DNA from: JBKJUK01 sp046590705
Lineage (GTDB): Bacteria > Acidobacteriota > Thermoanaerobaculia > Gp7-AA8
Assembly (NCBI GenBank): GCA_046590705.1
Contig: JBKJUK010000152.1
Span: 1 to 11,788 of the forward strand
Direction of reading: 5' to 3'
Length of the DNA stretch: 11,788 nt
The position numbers were made by a program, and so were the translations under genes. Position 1 is the stretch's first letter, and every line of letters begins with the position of its first letter. Positions 1-6,006 of this stretch are shown in pieces. The notes beneath the pieces were generated by a model. It saw only the letters and a list, made by a program, of their open reading frames with translations, was not told the DNA's origin and ran no database searches.

Positions 1-896
1 AGGCGCGAGTTGTCGAGTGCGACCGCCGCCTGCGACGCCAGACTCTCGGCGATGCGTCCCGCCGTAGGGTCAAACATGCCCGGGTCTGAGTGCCCGAAAA
101 ATAGACCTCCGATCACGTCGCCTTCACGGGACGTTACCGGAGTGGCCAGGTAACTCCTCATCGGCTGGAATCCCACCGGCACGCCTTCGCCGGGACTAGC
201 CTTTCCGAAACGCGCATCCTGCGTGAGGTCTGTGAGAAGAATGGTCCCCTCTCCTCCAAATGTAGGAGCAAGCAACTCGGCTTTACGCGCAAAGGGGATT
301 TGCCGGAAATACTCCTGATGCACGCCCGCTGCGGTGTAGAGCATGAATGCCTCAGCGGACTCCCCGGTCGTGTTGTAGAAAAACGCACCTGCTCCGGCGC
401 CGGTGAGCTCGGTGGCAGCCTCGGTGACGGTCTGGATAATGTTCCTGAGGTCGTGATCCGCCGAAACGGTCTGGCCGACCTCAGCGAGACGCTCGAGCAT
501 CCGCACATGACGCCGTCTGTCGTCGATGTCGGTATTGATTCCCACCCAGCGAATGATGTCACCCGCGGCGTCCTTGATGGGGTTGACCCGCGTAAGAAAC
601 CAGCGGAACTTTCCGTCATGACGCCGCAGAGGAAACTCCATCTCGAACGGCAGCCCGTTCGCGAGTGAGTATTTCCAACGCTCGAGTACCAGTGGAAGGA
701 ATTCGGGGTCATGCACCGACTGCCAGGCCCAACCTTCCATCTCCGCATAGGTCGTACCGGTGTAGTCGTACCACCCTCGATTGTAGAAATCGATGTGCCC
801 GTCGGGTTGAGCAGTCCATCCAAGCTGGGGCATCAGGTCGAAGAGCGATCGAAAAAGAGCCGTGTCCGGAAAAACAGGAGAGTGGGATGGGTTCAT
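1..896 (-). CDS. PAS-GAF sensor protein, probable histidine kinase N-terminus (partial, runs off left edge)
   Basis: An uninterrupted minus-strand frame runs from ATG at 896 to the window edge (298 codons, no stop), so the C-terminus is missing. Residues about 10-125 look like a PAS domain: GWTAQPDGHIDFYNRGWYDY near the N-terminus and a PAC-like end, RHDGKFRWFLTRVNPIKDA then RWVGINTDIDDRR. Residues about 135-298 look like a GAF domain (LAEVGQTVSADHDLRNIIQT, TGAGAGAFFYN, YLATPVTSREGDVIGGLFFG, IAESLASQAAVALDNSR). PAS followed by GAF usually precedes a histidine-kinase or cyclase output, but that part is not visible, so kinase is an inference. No membrane segment is seen. It follows a receiver gene by 66 bp in the same reading frame. 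The ATG at 896 has no clear Shine-Dalgarno sequence and overlaps the stop of a 17-codon ORF (ATGA), so coupled translation is possible. Confidence 0.85.
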   Translation of the reverse strand, partial: MNPSHSPVFPDTALFRSLFDLMPQLGWTAQPDGHIDFYNRGWYDYTGTTYAEMEGWAWQSVHDPEFLPLVLERWKYSLANGLPFEMEFPLRRHDGKFRWFLTRVNPIKDAAGDIIRWVGINTDIDDRRRHVRMLERLAEVGQTVSADHDLRNIIQTVTEAATELTGAGAGAFFYNTTGESAEAFMLYTAAGVHQEYFRQIPFARKAELLAPTFGGEGTILLTDLTQDARFGKASPGEGVPVGFQPMRSYLATPVTSREGDVIGGLFFGHSDPGMFDPTAGRIAESLASQAAVALDNSR

Positions 897-946
897 AGCG
901 AATCTACACTGGAGTACGCAGCAAAAAGGAATTGTGGACGTTTCAT
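893..946 (-). other. possible 17-codon leader ORF overlapping the PAS-GAF start
   Basis: An ATG at 946 opens a 17-codon minus-strand frame (MKRPQFLFAAYSSVDSL) whose TGA overlaps the ATG of the PAS-GAF gene as ATGA. It sits in the 66-bp gap after the receiver gene. GAGCGGG lies directly before its ATG, closer than an ideal ribosome site. It could couple translation into the sensor gene, which has no obvious ribosome site of its own, or it could be chance. No homology is recognised. Confidence 0.2.
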
Positions 947-962
947 CCCGCTCAATCGGATC

Positions 963-1334
963 TCATGACGCCGCGGACTCAGAGGTTCTACCGCGGAGAA
1001 TCGCTTCCACGTCGTTGAGGTCGAACGGTTTCTGCAGGATGATGGTGCCCGCAGGGAATCGATGCTCGAAGTAAAGCGCGATCGCCGAGACGACGACCAG
1101 TTTCGTCTGCGGATGACTCCTGACGACCTCCTCCGCTACCTCGAAGCCATTCATCCGTGGAAGCATGATGTCGAGAAAGATGAGGTCGTAGCTGGTGGCG
1201 CGGAGAAGTTCGATGGCATGCACGCCGTCGCTGGCCACGTCGAGTGAAGCACCAGTCCTGCGGATGTAGATCGAGAGAAGCTGCTGGATGTTCTCGTCAT
1301 CTTCTACCAGCAGAACCCGGTTCGCCATTTCCAT
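963..1334 (-). CDS. stand-alone receiver-domain response regulator (CheY/Spo0F-like)
   Basis: This is a single receiver domain with no output domain, about 123 residues from the ATG at 1334. The hallmarks are visible: VLLVEDDEN with the acidic pair near the start, the phospho-acceptor Asp in YDLIFLDIMLPRMNGFEV (residue 55 from this start), the conserved Ser in VVVSA, and the invariant Lys in LQKPFD. Such proteins are phosphorylated by a histidine kinase and act by protein contact rather than on DNA. The ATG at 1334 is preferred because AGGA stands six bases upstream; an in-frame ATG at 1352 adds six residues (MHAGWT) with weaker spacing. The stop TGA is followed in the same frame by 22 sense codons and then the PAS-GAF gene, suggesting one operon and possibly one ancestral REC-PAS-GAF gene. 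It is divergent from the dioxygenase gene. Confidence 0.9.
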   Translation of the reverse strand: MEMANRVLLVEDDENIQQLLSIYIRRTGASLDVASDGVHAIELLRATSYDLIFLDIMLPRMNGFEVAEEVVRSHPQTKLVVVSAIALYFEHRFPAGTIILQKPFDLNDVEAILRGRTSESAAS

Positions 1335-1392
1335 CGTCCATCCTGCATGCACGTAGCAGACCTCTTTCGCTCCTGTCTCTGAAATTGGGCAG

Positions 1393-1426
1393 AATTCGAT
1401 CTGTGGACTGGCAAAATTCGATCCGT
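1393..1426. promoter_or_regulatory. direct repeat pair in divergent promoter region, candidate operator
   Basis: AATTCGATCTGT (1393-1404) and AATTCGATCCGT (1415-1426) are direct repeats with 11 of 12 identical bases. They are spaced 22 bp start to start, about two helical turns. They lie between the divergent receiver and dioxygenase genes, and the second copy abuts the -10 box at 1426-1431. A regulator binding the same DNA face twice would explain the spacing. The regulator is unknown. Confidence 0.35.
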
Positions 1427-1431
1427 ATACT
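1426..1431 (+). promoter_or_regulatory. candidate -10 box for the dioxygenase gene
   Basis: TATACT matches the sigma-70 -10 consensus at five of six positions and lies 30 bp before the ATG at 1462. The -35 region at the right distance (about 1403-1409) is only weakly TTGACA-like. A GGAGG at 1442-1446 lies 15 bases before the ATG, a long spacing. Confidence 0.4.
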
Positions 1432-1461
1432 GAAGGTTAATGGAGGCTGCGATCCGATCAA

Positions 1462-2259
1462 ATGTCTGAGCAACAAAGTTCGACTCGAATGCCGGCACTC
1501 TTCGTGGGCCATGGCAATCCCATGAATGCCATCCAGGAAAACGACTACACCAGAGCCTGGACAGTTCTCGGTCAACGATTGCCGCGCCCCACTGCAATCC
1601 TCGTGATCTCGGCGCACTGGTATGTGACTGGGACCAGGGTCACGGCCATGCAGCAGCCACGCACGATCCATGATTTCGGCGGGTTCCCTCGTGAACTCTT
1701 CGCCGTCGAGTATCCTGCCGCAGGCAGTCCGTCTCTCGCTTCGCGCGCGCAGTATCTGCTCGCGGAAAGTGTCGACGTGATGCCTGATCTTCACGAGTGG
1801 GGGCTGGATCACGGTTCATGGTCGGTACTGAAGCATCTTTTTCCGAAGGCTGACGTTCCTGTCATCCAGATTTCGATCGATGAGACGCGGCCGGCCAGCT
1901 TTCACTACGAACTCGGAAAAAAACTCGCACCTCTCAGGGAGGAAGGCGTTCTGATTCTCGGCAGCGGGAATCTGATTCACAACCTTCACGCCTACGGATG
2001 GGGACGACAGGTTCCCGAGCCCTACGACTGGGCAACCCGCTTTGAAGACCATGCCCGCAGGCTCATGCTCGAAGGCGATCACCGCCCTCTCATTGAGTAC
2101 GAGGGAAGGGATGCGCTGCTCGCCGTGCCCACCCCTGAACATTACCTTCCTCTGCTGTATGTGCTCGGGACTCAGCAGGAAGGGGACGCGGTGAGTTTCC
2201 CGGTGGAGGGAGTCGACGGCGGCTCAGTCTCCATGCTCTCCGTCCAGATCGGCTTGTAG
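1462..2259 (+). CDS. ygiD: LigB/DODA-type extradiol ring-cleavage dioxygenase (YgiD-like)
   Basis: This is a 265-residue protein of the class III extradiol dioxygenase (LigB) superfamily, 4,5-DOPA dioxygenase/YgiD branch, close to the usual 260-270 length. Visible motifs are GHGNPMN (His17), VISAHWY (His52), HDFGGFPRELF (residues 70-80), LDHGSWSVLKHLFP (His117), LGSGNLIHNL (His173) and TPEHYLPLLY (His227). His17, His52 and His173 fit the metal ligands, and His117 fits the catalytic or substrate-side histidine. Family members open catechol rings using a bound divalent metal and O2; the real substrate is often unknown, and YgiD-like proteins are widespread housekeeping genes of unclear role. 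The protein is probably cytoplasmic, with no signal peptide. It stands alone on this strand, divergent from the receiver gene, with a hairpin about 30 bp after its stop. The symbol reflects the family rather than a proven orthologue. Confidence 0.9.
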   Translation: MSEQQSSTRMPALFVGHGNPMNAIQENDYTRAWTVLGQRLPRPTAILVISAHWYVTGTRVTAMQQPRTIHDFGGFPRELFAVEYPAAGSPSLASRAQYLLAESVDVMPDLHEWGLDHGSWSVLKHLFPKADVPVIQISIDETRPASFHYELGKKLAPLREEGVLILGSGNLIHNLHAYGWGRQVPEPYDWATRFEDHARRLMLEGDHRPLIEYEGRDALLAVPTPEHYLPLLYVLGTQQEGDAVSFPVEGVDGGSVSMLSVQIGL

Positions 2260-2288
2260 AGAGACTCCGTTTCAGGAAGCGACCGTTC

Positions 2289-2306
2289 CGGCGGATGCGC
2301 CGTTTT
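2289..2306 (+). terminator. short hairpin plus T-run after the dioxygenase gene
   Basis: CGGCG and CGCCG form a 5-bp GC stem around the loop GATG (2289-2302), followed directly by TTTTA. It lies 30 bp after the dioxygenase stop and before the next gene. The stem is short for an intrinsic terminator, so confidence is moderate. Confidence 0.45.
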
Positions 2307-2363
2307 ACTCCGTACGACTCGGCACACTGGAACGCGTAATGCTTTAGCGGCGTCCGCATCGTC

Positions 2364-4238
2364 GTGCGAACGCTCGGCTGGACGTCAAGGCAAACTACGG
2401 TGATTCTGGCATATCTCGCGGCCGCGGCCTTTCTGGGACTCTTTATCTTCGGACTGTTTCGCTATCTGAAGGCTGGCAGAGCCATGTCCGGCGACGATTC
2501 CGAAGGGGCCGTTGATCGAAGCCAGGCATTTCGTGGCGCTTTCGAAGAGGCGGCCACACCGATGGCTTTCATCGGCACGGATGGGCGCTGGGTGCAGGTG
2601 AACCAGAGACTTCTCGATGTTCTCGGCTATGCGCGTGAAACTTTTCTGGGGTTTTCCTTCGCCGATCTCACCCACCCCGATGACCGCAAGTTCGAACAGG
2701 CTCAAACCCAGCGACTCATGTCCCGGGAGATCCGTTCGTGGTCCCTCGAGTTGCGACTCGCCCATCGAGATGGTTATGTCGTGCCCTGCCGAGTTCACGC
2801 TACGCTGTCACTGAGGAATACCTCGAACCAGGTTCTCATGCGATGTGTTTTCGTTCCCGTCGCAGAATTGATGGGAAGTACCCCTGCCGAAGCTGGTGCC
2901 ATGACGCTCGAAAACGTTGAGGAAATTGCTGTGATCCGTAGCGATCTCCGAGGGCAGATACTGGCCTTCAGCAAAGGCGCCGAGTTGCTGTTCGGCTACG
3001 AGGCCAGCGAAGTTCTCGGAAAGCCGCGGTCAATTTTTTACCAGGACCTCGACGTTTCGGAGAAACAGCCGGAAGCGGACGTTCGGGAGGCGGTGCGCTA
3101 CGGTCCGATCGACCGGGACGTCACTCGAGTGGTCAGGGATGGCGCACTGTTCACAGCACGTTCGACTCTGTCGCGACAGCCGAACACTGAAATCCTCGTC
3201 GAGACCGTCCGCCAGCCACAGCTCATCAGCAAAATTACGCCTGTCGTCGTTGCTGCTCCCGTGAGTTCGTCTGACACGATCGACACGAAGCAGCAGCTGG
3301 AGGCGAACGTGCGTGCTGCCGCTGACGCCGGGTCAGGAGCGTCACGGCAGCCGGCCATGGAAGTCGTGATCGAGACCGTCCGCCAGCCGCAGATCATCAG
3401 CAAGGTGGCGGCCCTCGTCGCTGCTCCCGTCAATCCGCCTGACACGATCGACTCGAGTCAGCAGCTGAAAGAAAAGGAGCGGGCCGCTGTAGATTCCGGA
3501 CAGCTGGTCGCTGCAGCCAGAGCGCGGGTCCATGAGCTCAGACGAGAGCTGCATCTCAGGAAAGAGACCGAAGACGCGCTCCGTGAGAAGGTCGCGCAAC
3601 TGCAGGAGAGCGGCGCTCGCACCTCGGAACAGCTAGCGGTGATGGCGCGCGCCTTACGAACCGAGATCGACCGTCGAAAAGAACTTGAGTCCATTGTCAG
3701 GGAGTCGCAGTCTGTCCCTTCCGGATCCGTGAGAAGCGAGGACGTGCGGGCCGAAGCGGACGGAATCAGTGCCCGGCCTTCAATCACGACCGAGGCTCCA
3801 AAAGAGCCCGGAGCCAACGCGGACGAAGACACGTTCGAACTCGAATTTTTCGACACACCACTGGCGTTTGAATCGAAGGAACCGAGGGACGCCGTGGCGC
3901 CTGTAGTTCAGTCGCAATCTGACGTATCTTCGGCGGTCACCAATGAGGCGGGGAGTGGCTGGACTTTCGCTGCGGCGGCCACGGCGGATCCGGATAGTTC
4001 GGCCTCGGAAGCGAAACGTAGTGGTCTTTCGAAAGACCTGACTGTGATCGGGCCAGCTTTGTCGGAGCCCCAGGTCGTCGGTGCCGTATCTCGAAAGAAA
4101 CGCACCTTCCACATTCCCGCATGTCACGCCCTGATTCGCGTGGCAGCCTCGTCGCGGATTTCGTTCGGCACCAGGGAAGAAGCCTCAGCGGAAGGATTCC
4201 TGCCTTGTGGTCTCTGTTTCAGAAAAAGCCGGTCGTAG
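2364..4238 (+). CDS. membrane-anchored PAS-PAS-coiled-coil protein with C-terminal Ada-like zinc motif
   Basis: This 624-residue protein begins at GTG 2364, the first possible start after an in-frame TAA at 2337. No strong ribosome site is visible. Residues 13-35 are one hydrophobic helix, followed by RYLKAGR, which suggests an N-terminal anchor with the rest in the cytoplasm. Residues about 55-170 form a PAS domain (MAFIGTDGRWVQVNQRLLDV, THPDDR, ELRLAHRDGYVVPCRV). Residues about 184-260 form a second PAS-like segment (DLRGQILAFSKGAELLFGYE). Residues about 276-378 hold a tandem duplication with a 57-residue period (ETVRQPQLISK / ETVRQPQIISK). Residues 379-448 are a charged coiled coil, and about 449-570 is acidic and low in complexity. 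The last 45 residues carry FHIPAC and LPCGLC with REEA between, giving His583, Cys587, Cys615 and Cys618 spaced as in the Ada zinc-binding domain. No kinase, cyclase or receiver domain is present, so the output is unknown. Similarity was judged by eye. Confidence 0.85.
   Translation: MRTLGWTSRQTTVILAYLAAAAFLGLFIFGLFRYLKAGRAMSGDDSEGAVDRSQAFRGAFEEAATPMAFIGTDGRWVQVNQRLLDVLGYARETFLGFSFADLTHPDDRKFEQAQTQRLMSREIRSWSLELRLAHRDGYVVPCRVHATLSLRNTSNQVLMRCVFVPVAELMGSTPAEAGAMTLENVEEIAVIRSDLRGQILAFSKGAELLFGYEASEVLGKPRSIFYQDLDVSEKQPEADVREAVRYGPIDRDVTRVVRDGALFTARSTLSRQPNTEILVETVRQPQLISKITPVVVAAPVSSSDTIDTKQQLEANVRAAADAGSGASRQPAMEVVIETVRQPQIISKVAALVAAPVNPPDTIDSSQQLKEKERAAVDSGQLVAAARARVHELRRELHLRKETEDALREKVAQLQESGARTSEQLAVMARALRTEIDRRKELESIVRESQSVPSGSVRSEDVRAEADGISARPSITTEAPKEPGANADEDTFELEFFDTPLAFESKEPRDAVAPVVQSQSDVSSAVTNEAGSGWTFAAAATADPDSSASEAKRSGLSKDLTVIGPALSEPQVVGAVSRKKRTFHIPACHALIRVAASSRISFGTREEASAEGFLPCGLCFRKSRS
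3187..3498 (+). repeat. in-gene tandem duplication, 57-residue period
   Basis: Two copies of a segment lie within the PAS-coiled-coil gene. GAGACCGTCCGCCAGCC occurs at 3201 and again at 3372 (171 bp apart). GACACGATCGAC occurs at 3273 and 3441 (168 bp apart), so one codon differs in length between copies. At protein level each copy runs roughly from ETVRQPQ through ISK, AAPV and DTID to QQL. The reading frame is preserved, as in a recent internal duplication of a linker before the coiled coil. Confidence 0.85.
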
Positions 4239-4356
4239 CGTCGAAATTGTGCTCTCGAAGGATTGCCGACCACGACCGAAAGCGAGGCTCAGAACTCAGA
4301 TTCCGCTGTCGCTTTAAGAGAGCCAACTTTGGGCCTGGTGTCGCCATACGGCAAAC
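4239..4356. other. convergent intergenic gap, no clear terminator
   Basis: This gap of 118 bp separates the converging PAS protein and EEP lipoprotein genes. The only structure noticed is AAAGCGA (4279-4285) paired with TCGCTTT (4309-4315) around a 23-base loop, with no clear T-run. It could weakly terminate either gene. Confidence 0.3.
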
Positions 4357-5154
4357 TTACTTCGCAGCGAATCGAATCAGCACCGGTCGATGGTCGGAAG
4401 CATTCGAATCGAGCACGTTGGCGGACGCACAACGCTGCACATTTCGGGTGAAGAGATAGTCGATTCGTTTGATCGGTGACGAGGCAGGGAAGGTGAAGCC
4501 GTCTCCACCGGAACCGCAGGTGGCATACGAATCGGTCAGGTTCGCGGCTGTCACGCTTGAATAGACGCTGCTGTCAGGTTCTGCGTTGAAATCGCCACCG
4601 AGCAGCATCGGACGTCTGTCCTCAGACTTCAGCTGCTCCAGCAGGCGCGTGACTTCCTGAAGTCGGAAGGTCTGTTCACGTGAGGCGTCGAGATGCGTGT
4701 TGACTACGATGAATCTCCCATTCGGACCAGTCACTTCGATCACGAGAGCCACGCGCGGCTCCAGCGAACCGCCCGCGCGCGTCTGTACGGGAACGACCTG
4801 CAGCGGTACGACACGCTGCGCACGAATCGGCCAGCGGGAGAGTGTTGCGATCCCATAAAGGCCGCCCTGATAGTCGAGCGATTTTCCGAAAGCGGCCTGC
4901 ATGCCGGTGAGCCGCTGCAACACGGCGAGCTGATCGATCTGACCGCTGCGTGTGGTGTTGCGGTCAACCTCCTGCAGAAGAACAAGGTCAGCGCCGGCGG
5001 TTTTGATGACCGCAGCGACCCTCTCGAGGTTGTCCTGCTGATCTGCGTCCTTCCCAGCATGAATGTTGTAGACCAGAACGGTCATCGATGCAGGCTGGGG
5101 GAGAGAGGCGCAGCCGGAGAGGAGCAGGACCGGCAACCATCGGCGTATGTTCAT
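4357..5154 (-). CDS. endonuclease/exonuclease/phosphatase (EEP) family lipoprotein
   Basis: This is a 265-residue protein from the ATG at 5154. Residues 1-15 (MNIRRWLPVLLLSGC) form a lipoprotein signal peptide: a basic n-region, a short hydrophobic stretch and a lipobox ending at Cys15. That makes it probably a lipid-anchored protein outside the cytoplasmic membrane. The rest is a full EEP (DNase I-like) fold: VYNIHAG (Asn30), LVLLQEVD (Glu62), VVNTHLD (His154), LLGGDFNAEPDS (Asp188, Asn190), IDYLF (Asp232) and SDHRPV (Asp254-His255). These match the metal-binding and catalytic positions of Mg-dependent phosphodiesterases and nucleases. The substrate cannot be told from sequence; family members cleave DNA, phosphoinositides or sphingomyelin. 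Cys213 and Cys242 could form a disulfide. A longer start at 5259 exists, but it would bury the signal peptide. No good ribosome site is seen. It lies 208 bp downstream of the RRM gene on the same strand, with a palindromic repeat between. Confidence 0.88.
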   Translation of the reverse strand: MNIRRWLPVLLLSGCASLPQPASMTVLVYNIHAGKDADQQDNLERVAAVIKTAGADLVLLQEVDRNTTRSGQIDQLAVLQRLTGMQAAFGKSLDYQGGLYGIATLSRWPIRAQRVVPLQVVPVQTRAGGSLEPRVALVIEVTGPNGRFIVVNTHLDASREQTFRLQEVTRLLEQLKSEDRRPMLLGGDFNAEPDSSVYSSVTAANLTDSYATCGSGGDGFTFPASSPIKRIDYLFTRNVQRCASANVLDSNASDHRPVLIRFAAK

Positions 5155-5213
5155 GGTTAGGGAGTCTAGCGCGGACGGCAGATGAACGCAGGAGGAAGTG
5201 TTCAGGATGGAAT

Positions 5214-5298
5214 GCGTAGGGGCGAGCTGCGCTCGCCCGCTCTCCGGTCTGTCATACAAAACGCCGAGGGAGCGGGCGAGCGCAACTCGCCCCTACGC
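5214..5298. repeat. nested palindromic element (REP/BIME-like)
   Basis: Arms 5214-5242 and 5270-5298 are inverted copies, 28 of 29 positions matching, around a 27-base loop. Each arm begins GCGTAGGGGCGAG and has its own dyad: in the left arm GGGCGAGC, TGC, GCTCGCCC (5220-5238). It can therefore fold either as one long hairpin or as two short ones. Repeats starting GTAGGGGCGAG are known to me as dispersed intergenic palindromes in several bacterial phyla. It lies 64 bp after the RRM gene stop and 59 bp before the lipoprotein start, where it could terminate or attenuate transcription. Confidence 0.75.
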
Positions 5299-5362
5299 CA
5301 GGTCTTCGAGAGGGTCGGTGAATCGTTGCAGCCATTCCGGCCACATGAGAAGCGCGAGAAGT

Positions 5363-5629
5363 TTATGTAGCGGAGGCCGTACGATCTTTGCGCGGGTTGG
5401 CTTCGCTCACCTTCAGCGTTTGTCCGTTCACGTCGCGACCGTCGAGTCCAGCTATTGCTGCCGTAGCCGACTCGCTGCTGGTGAACTCGAGAAAACCAAA
5501 TCCTTTCGACTCTCCACCTCGACGTTCAGTGGCGATCTGGGCTGAGACCAGTTCACCGAAAGGAGCGGCCAGTTCGTTGAGCTGAGCGTCGTTGATCTGC
5601 TTGGAGAGATTACCTACGTAGACTTTCAT
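5363..5629 (-). CDS. small RRM-type RNA-binding protein
   Basis: This 88-residue protein consists of a single RNA recognition motif. The RNP2 motif VYVGNL is at residues 3-8 and the RNP1 motif KGFGFLEF at about 42-49, with the typical spacing. A short polar tail (NPRKDRTASAT) follows the domain. Such one-domain, glycine-poor RRM proteins are common in cyanobacteria, acidobacteria, planctomycetes and proteobacteria; several are cold-induced and bind single-stranded RNA through the aromatic residues of RNP1 and RNP2. The start is firm: AGGAG stands five bases before the ATG at 5629, and KVYVGNL directly after the start is typical of the family. The leader upstream of 5629 is long and can form alternative hairpins, so post-transcriptional control is possible. 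The gene is divergent from modA. Confidence 0.93.
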   Translation of the reverse strand: MKVYVGNLSKQINDAQLNELAAPFGELVSAQIATERRGGESKGFGFLEFTSSESATAAIAGLDGRDVNGQTLKVSEANPRKDRTASAT

Positions 5630-5754
5630 TGGAGCTCCTGCCGGATGGCCCGGCGTCCCGACTCAGCGAGAACAGGCTCTTCGGTCCACCAAATCGGACA
5701 CTGGCCATTCGCGGAAGATTCTCGAGACTTGAGCTAAGAGGGGTGAGTCCAGAG

Positions 5755-5780
5755 TTCTGACTTAGTTCAGAAGGACTGAA
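5755..5780 (-). promoter_or_regulatory. two mutually exclusive small hairpins in the RRM gene leader region
   Basis: TTCTGA (5755-5760) pairs with TCAGAA (5767-5772). TTCAG (5766-5770) can instead pair with CTGAA (5776-5780). The two pairings share TCAG at 5767-5770, so they exclude one another. The site lies about 130 bases upstream of the RRM start and matters only if transcription starts further upstream. This is speculative. Confidence 0.2.
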
Positions 5781-5781
5781 G

Positions 5782-5804
5782 AGCCGGGGAAGAGTTCCTC
5801 GGCT
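5782..5804. promoter_or_regulatory. 10-bp dyad between divergent RRM gene and modA
   Basis: AGCCGGGGAA (5782-5791) and TTCCTCGGCT (5795-5804) pair around GAG, giving ten pairs with one G-U in plus-strand RNA. It lies in the divergent gap. It could be a dimeric-regulator operator or an RNA hairpin at the modA 5' end. It does not resemble the known ModE palindrome. Confidence 0.3.
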
Positions 5805-5821
5805 AACCTCATGCTACACGA

Positions 5822-5877
5822 GAATGACGAATGACGAATGACGAATGGAGAATGGAGAATGGAGAATGGAGAATGCA
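5822..5877 (+). repeat. heptamer array upstream of modA (GAATGAC x3, GAATGGA x4, GAATGCA)
   Basis: Eight consecutive 7-base units run without interruption: GAATGAC at 5822, 5829 and 5836; GAATGGA at 5843, 5850, 5857 and 5864; GAATGCA at 5871. A further GAATGAC stands at 5891. The array is in the divergent gap, 37 bases before the modA start. It is the reverse complement of the array inside modA. Confidence 0.95.
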
Positions 5878-6006
5878 GAGTCGCGATGCAGAATGACGGG
5901 AAGGGGAGCTGTGAATGTTGAGTTTGGTTGCTGTGACGCCGTTGACATTCTCTTTTCTCGTCACCGCATTCTCCATTCTGCATTCTCCATTCTCCATTCT
6001 CCATTC
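5850..6006. repeat. perfect 30-bp inverted repeat enclosing the modA ribosome site and start
   Basis: Bases 5850-5879 are the exact reverse complement of 5977-6006, including the variant unit (GAATGCA on the left, CATTCTG then C on the right). The 97-base spacer holds the modA ribosome site (5901-5908) and ATG (5915). If transcribed from upstream, the mRNA would form a 30-bp stem with the start region in its loop. Confidence 0.9.

Noticed and set aside
158..823. A 221-codon minus-strand ORF at the left end
   Set aside because: It is an out-of-frame shadow of the PAS-GAF gene; the true frame shows clear PAS and GAF sequence and is open to the edge.
5155..5259. 35-residue N-terminal extension of the EEP lipoprotein
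   Set aside because: It would place the lipoprotein signal peptide internally; the ATG at 5154 gives a standard lipobox-type N-terminus.
5630..5914. Molybdenum-cofactor riboswitch or ModE operator upstream of modA
   Set aside because: No ModE-like AT-rich palindrome was seen and no Moco riboswitch core could be recognised by eye; only small hairpins and heptamers are present.
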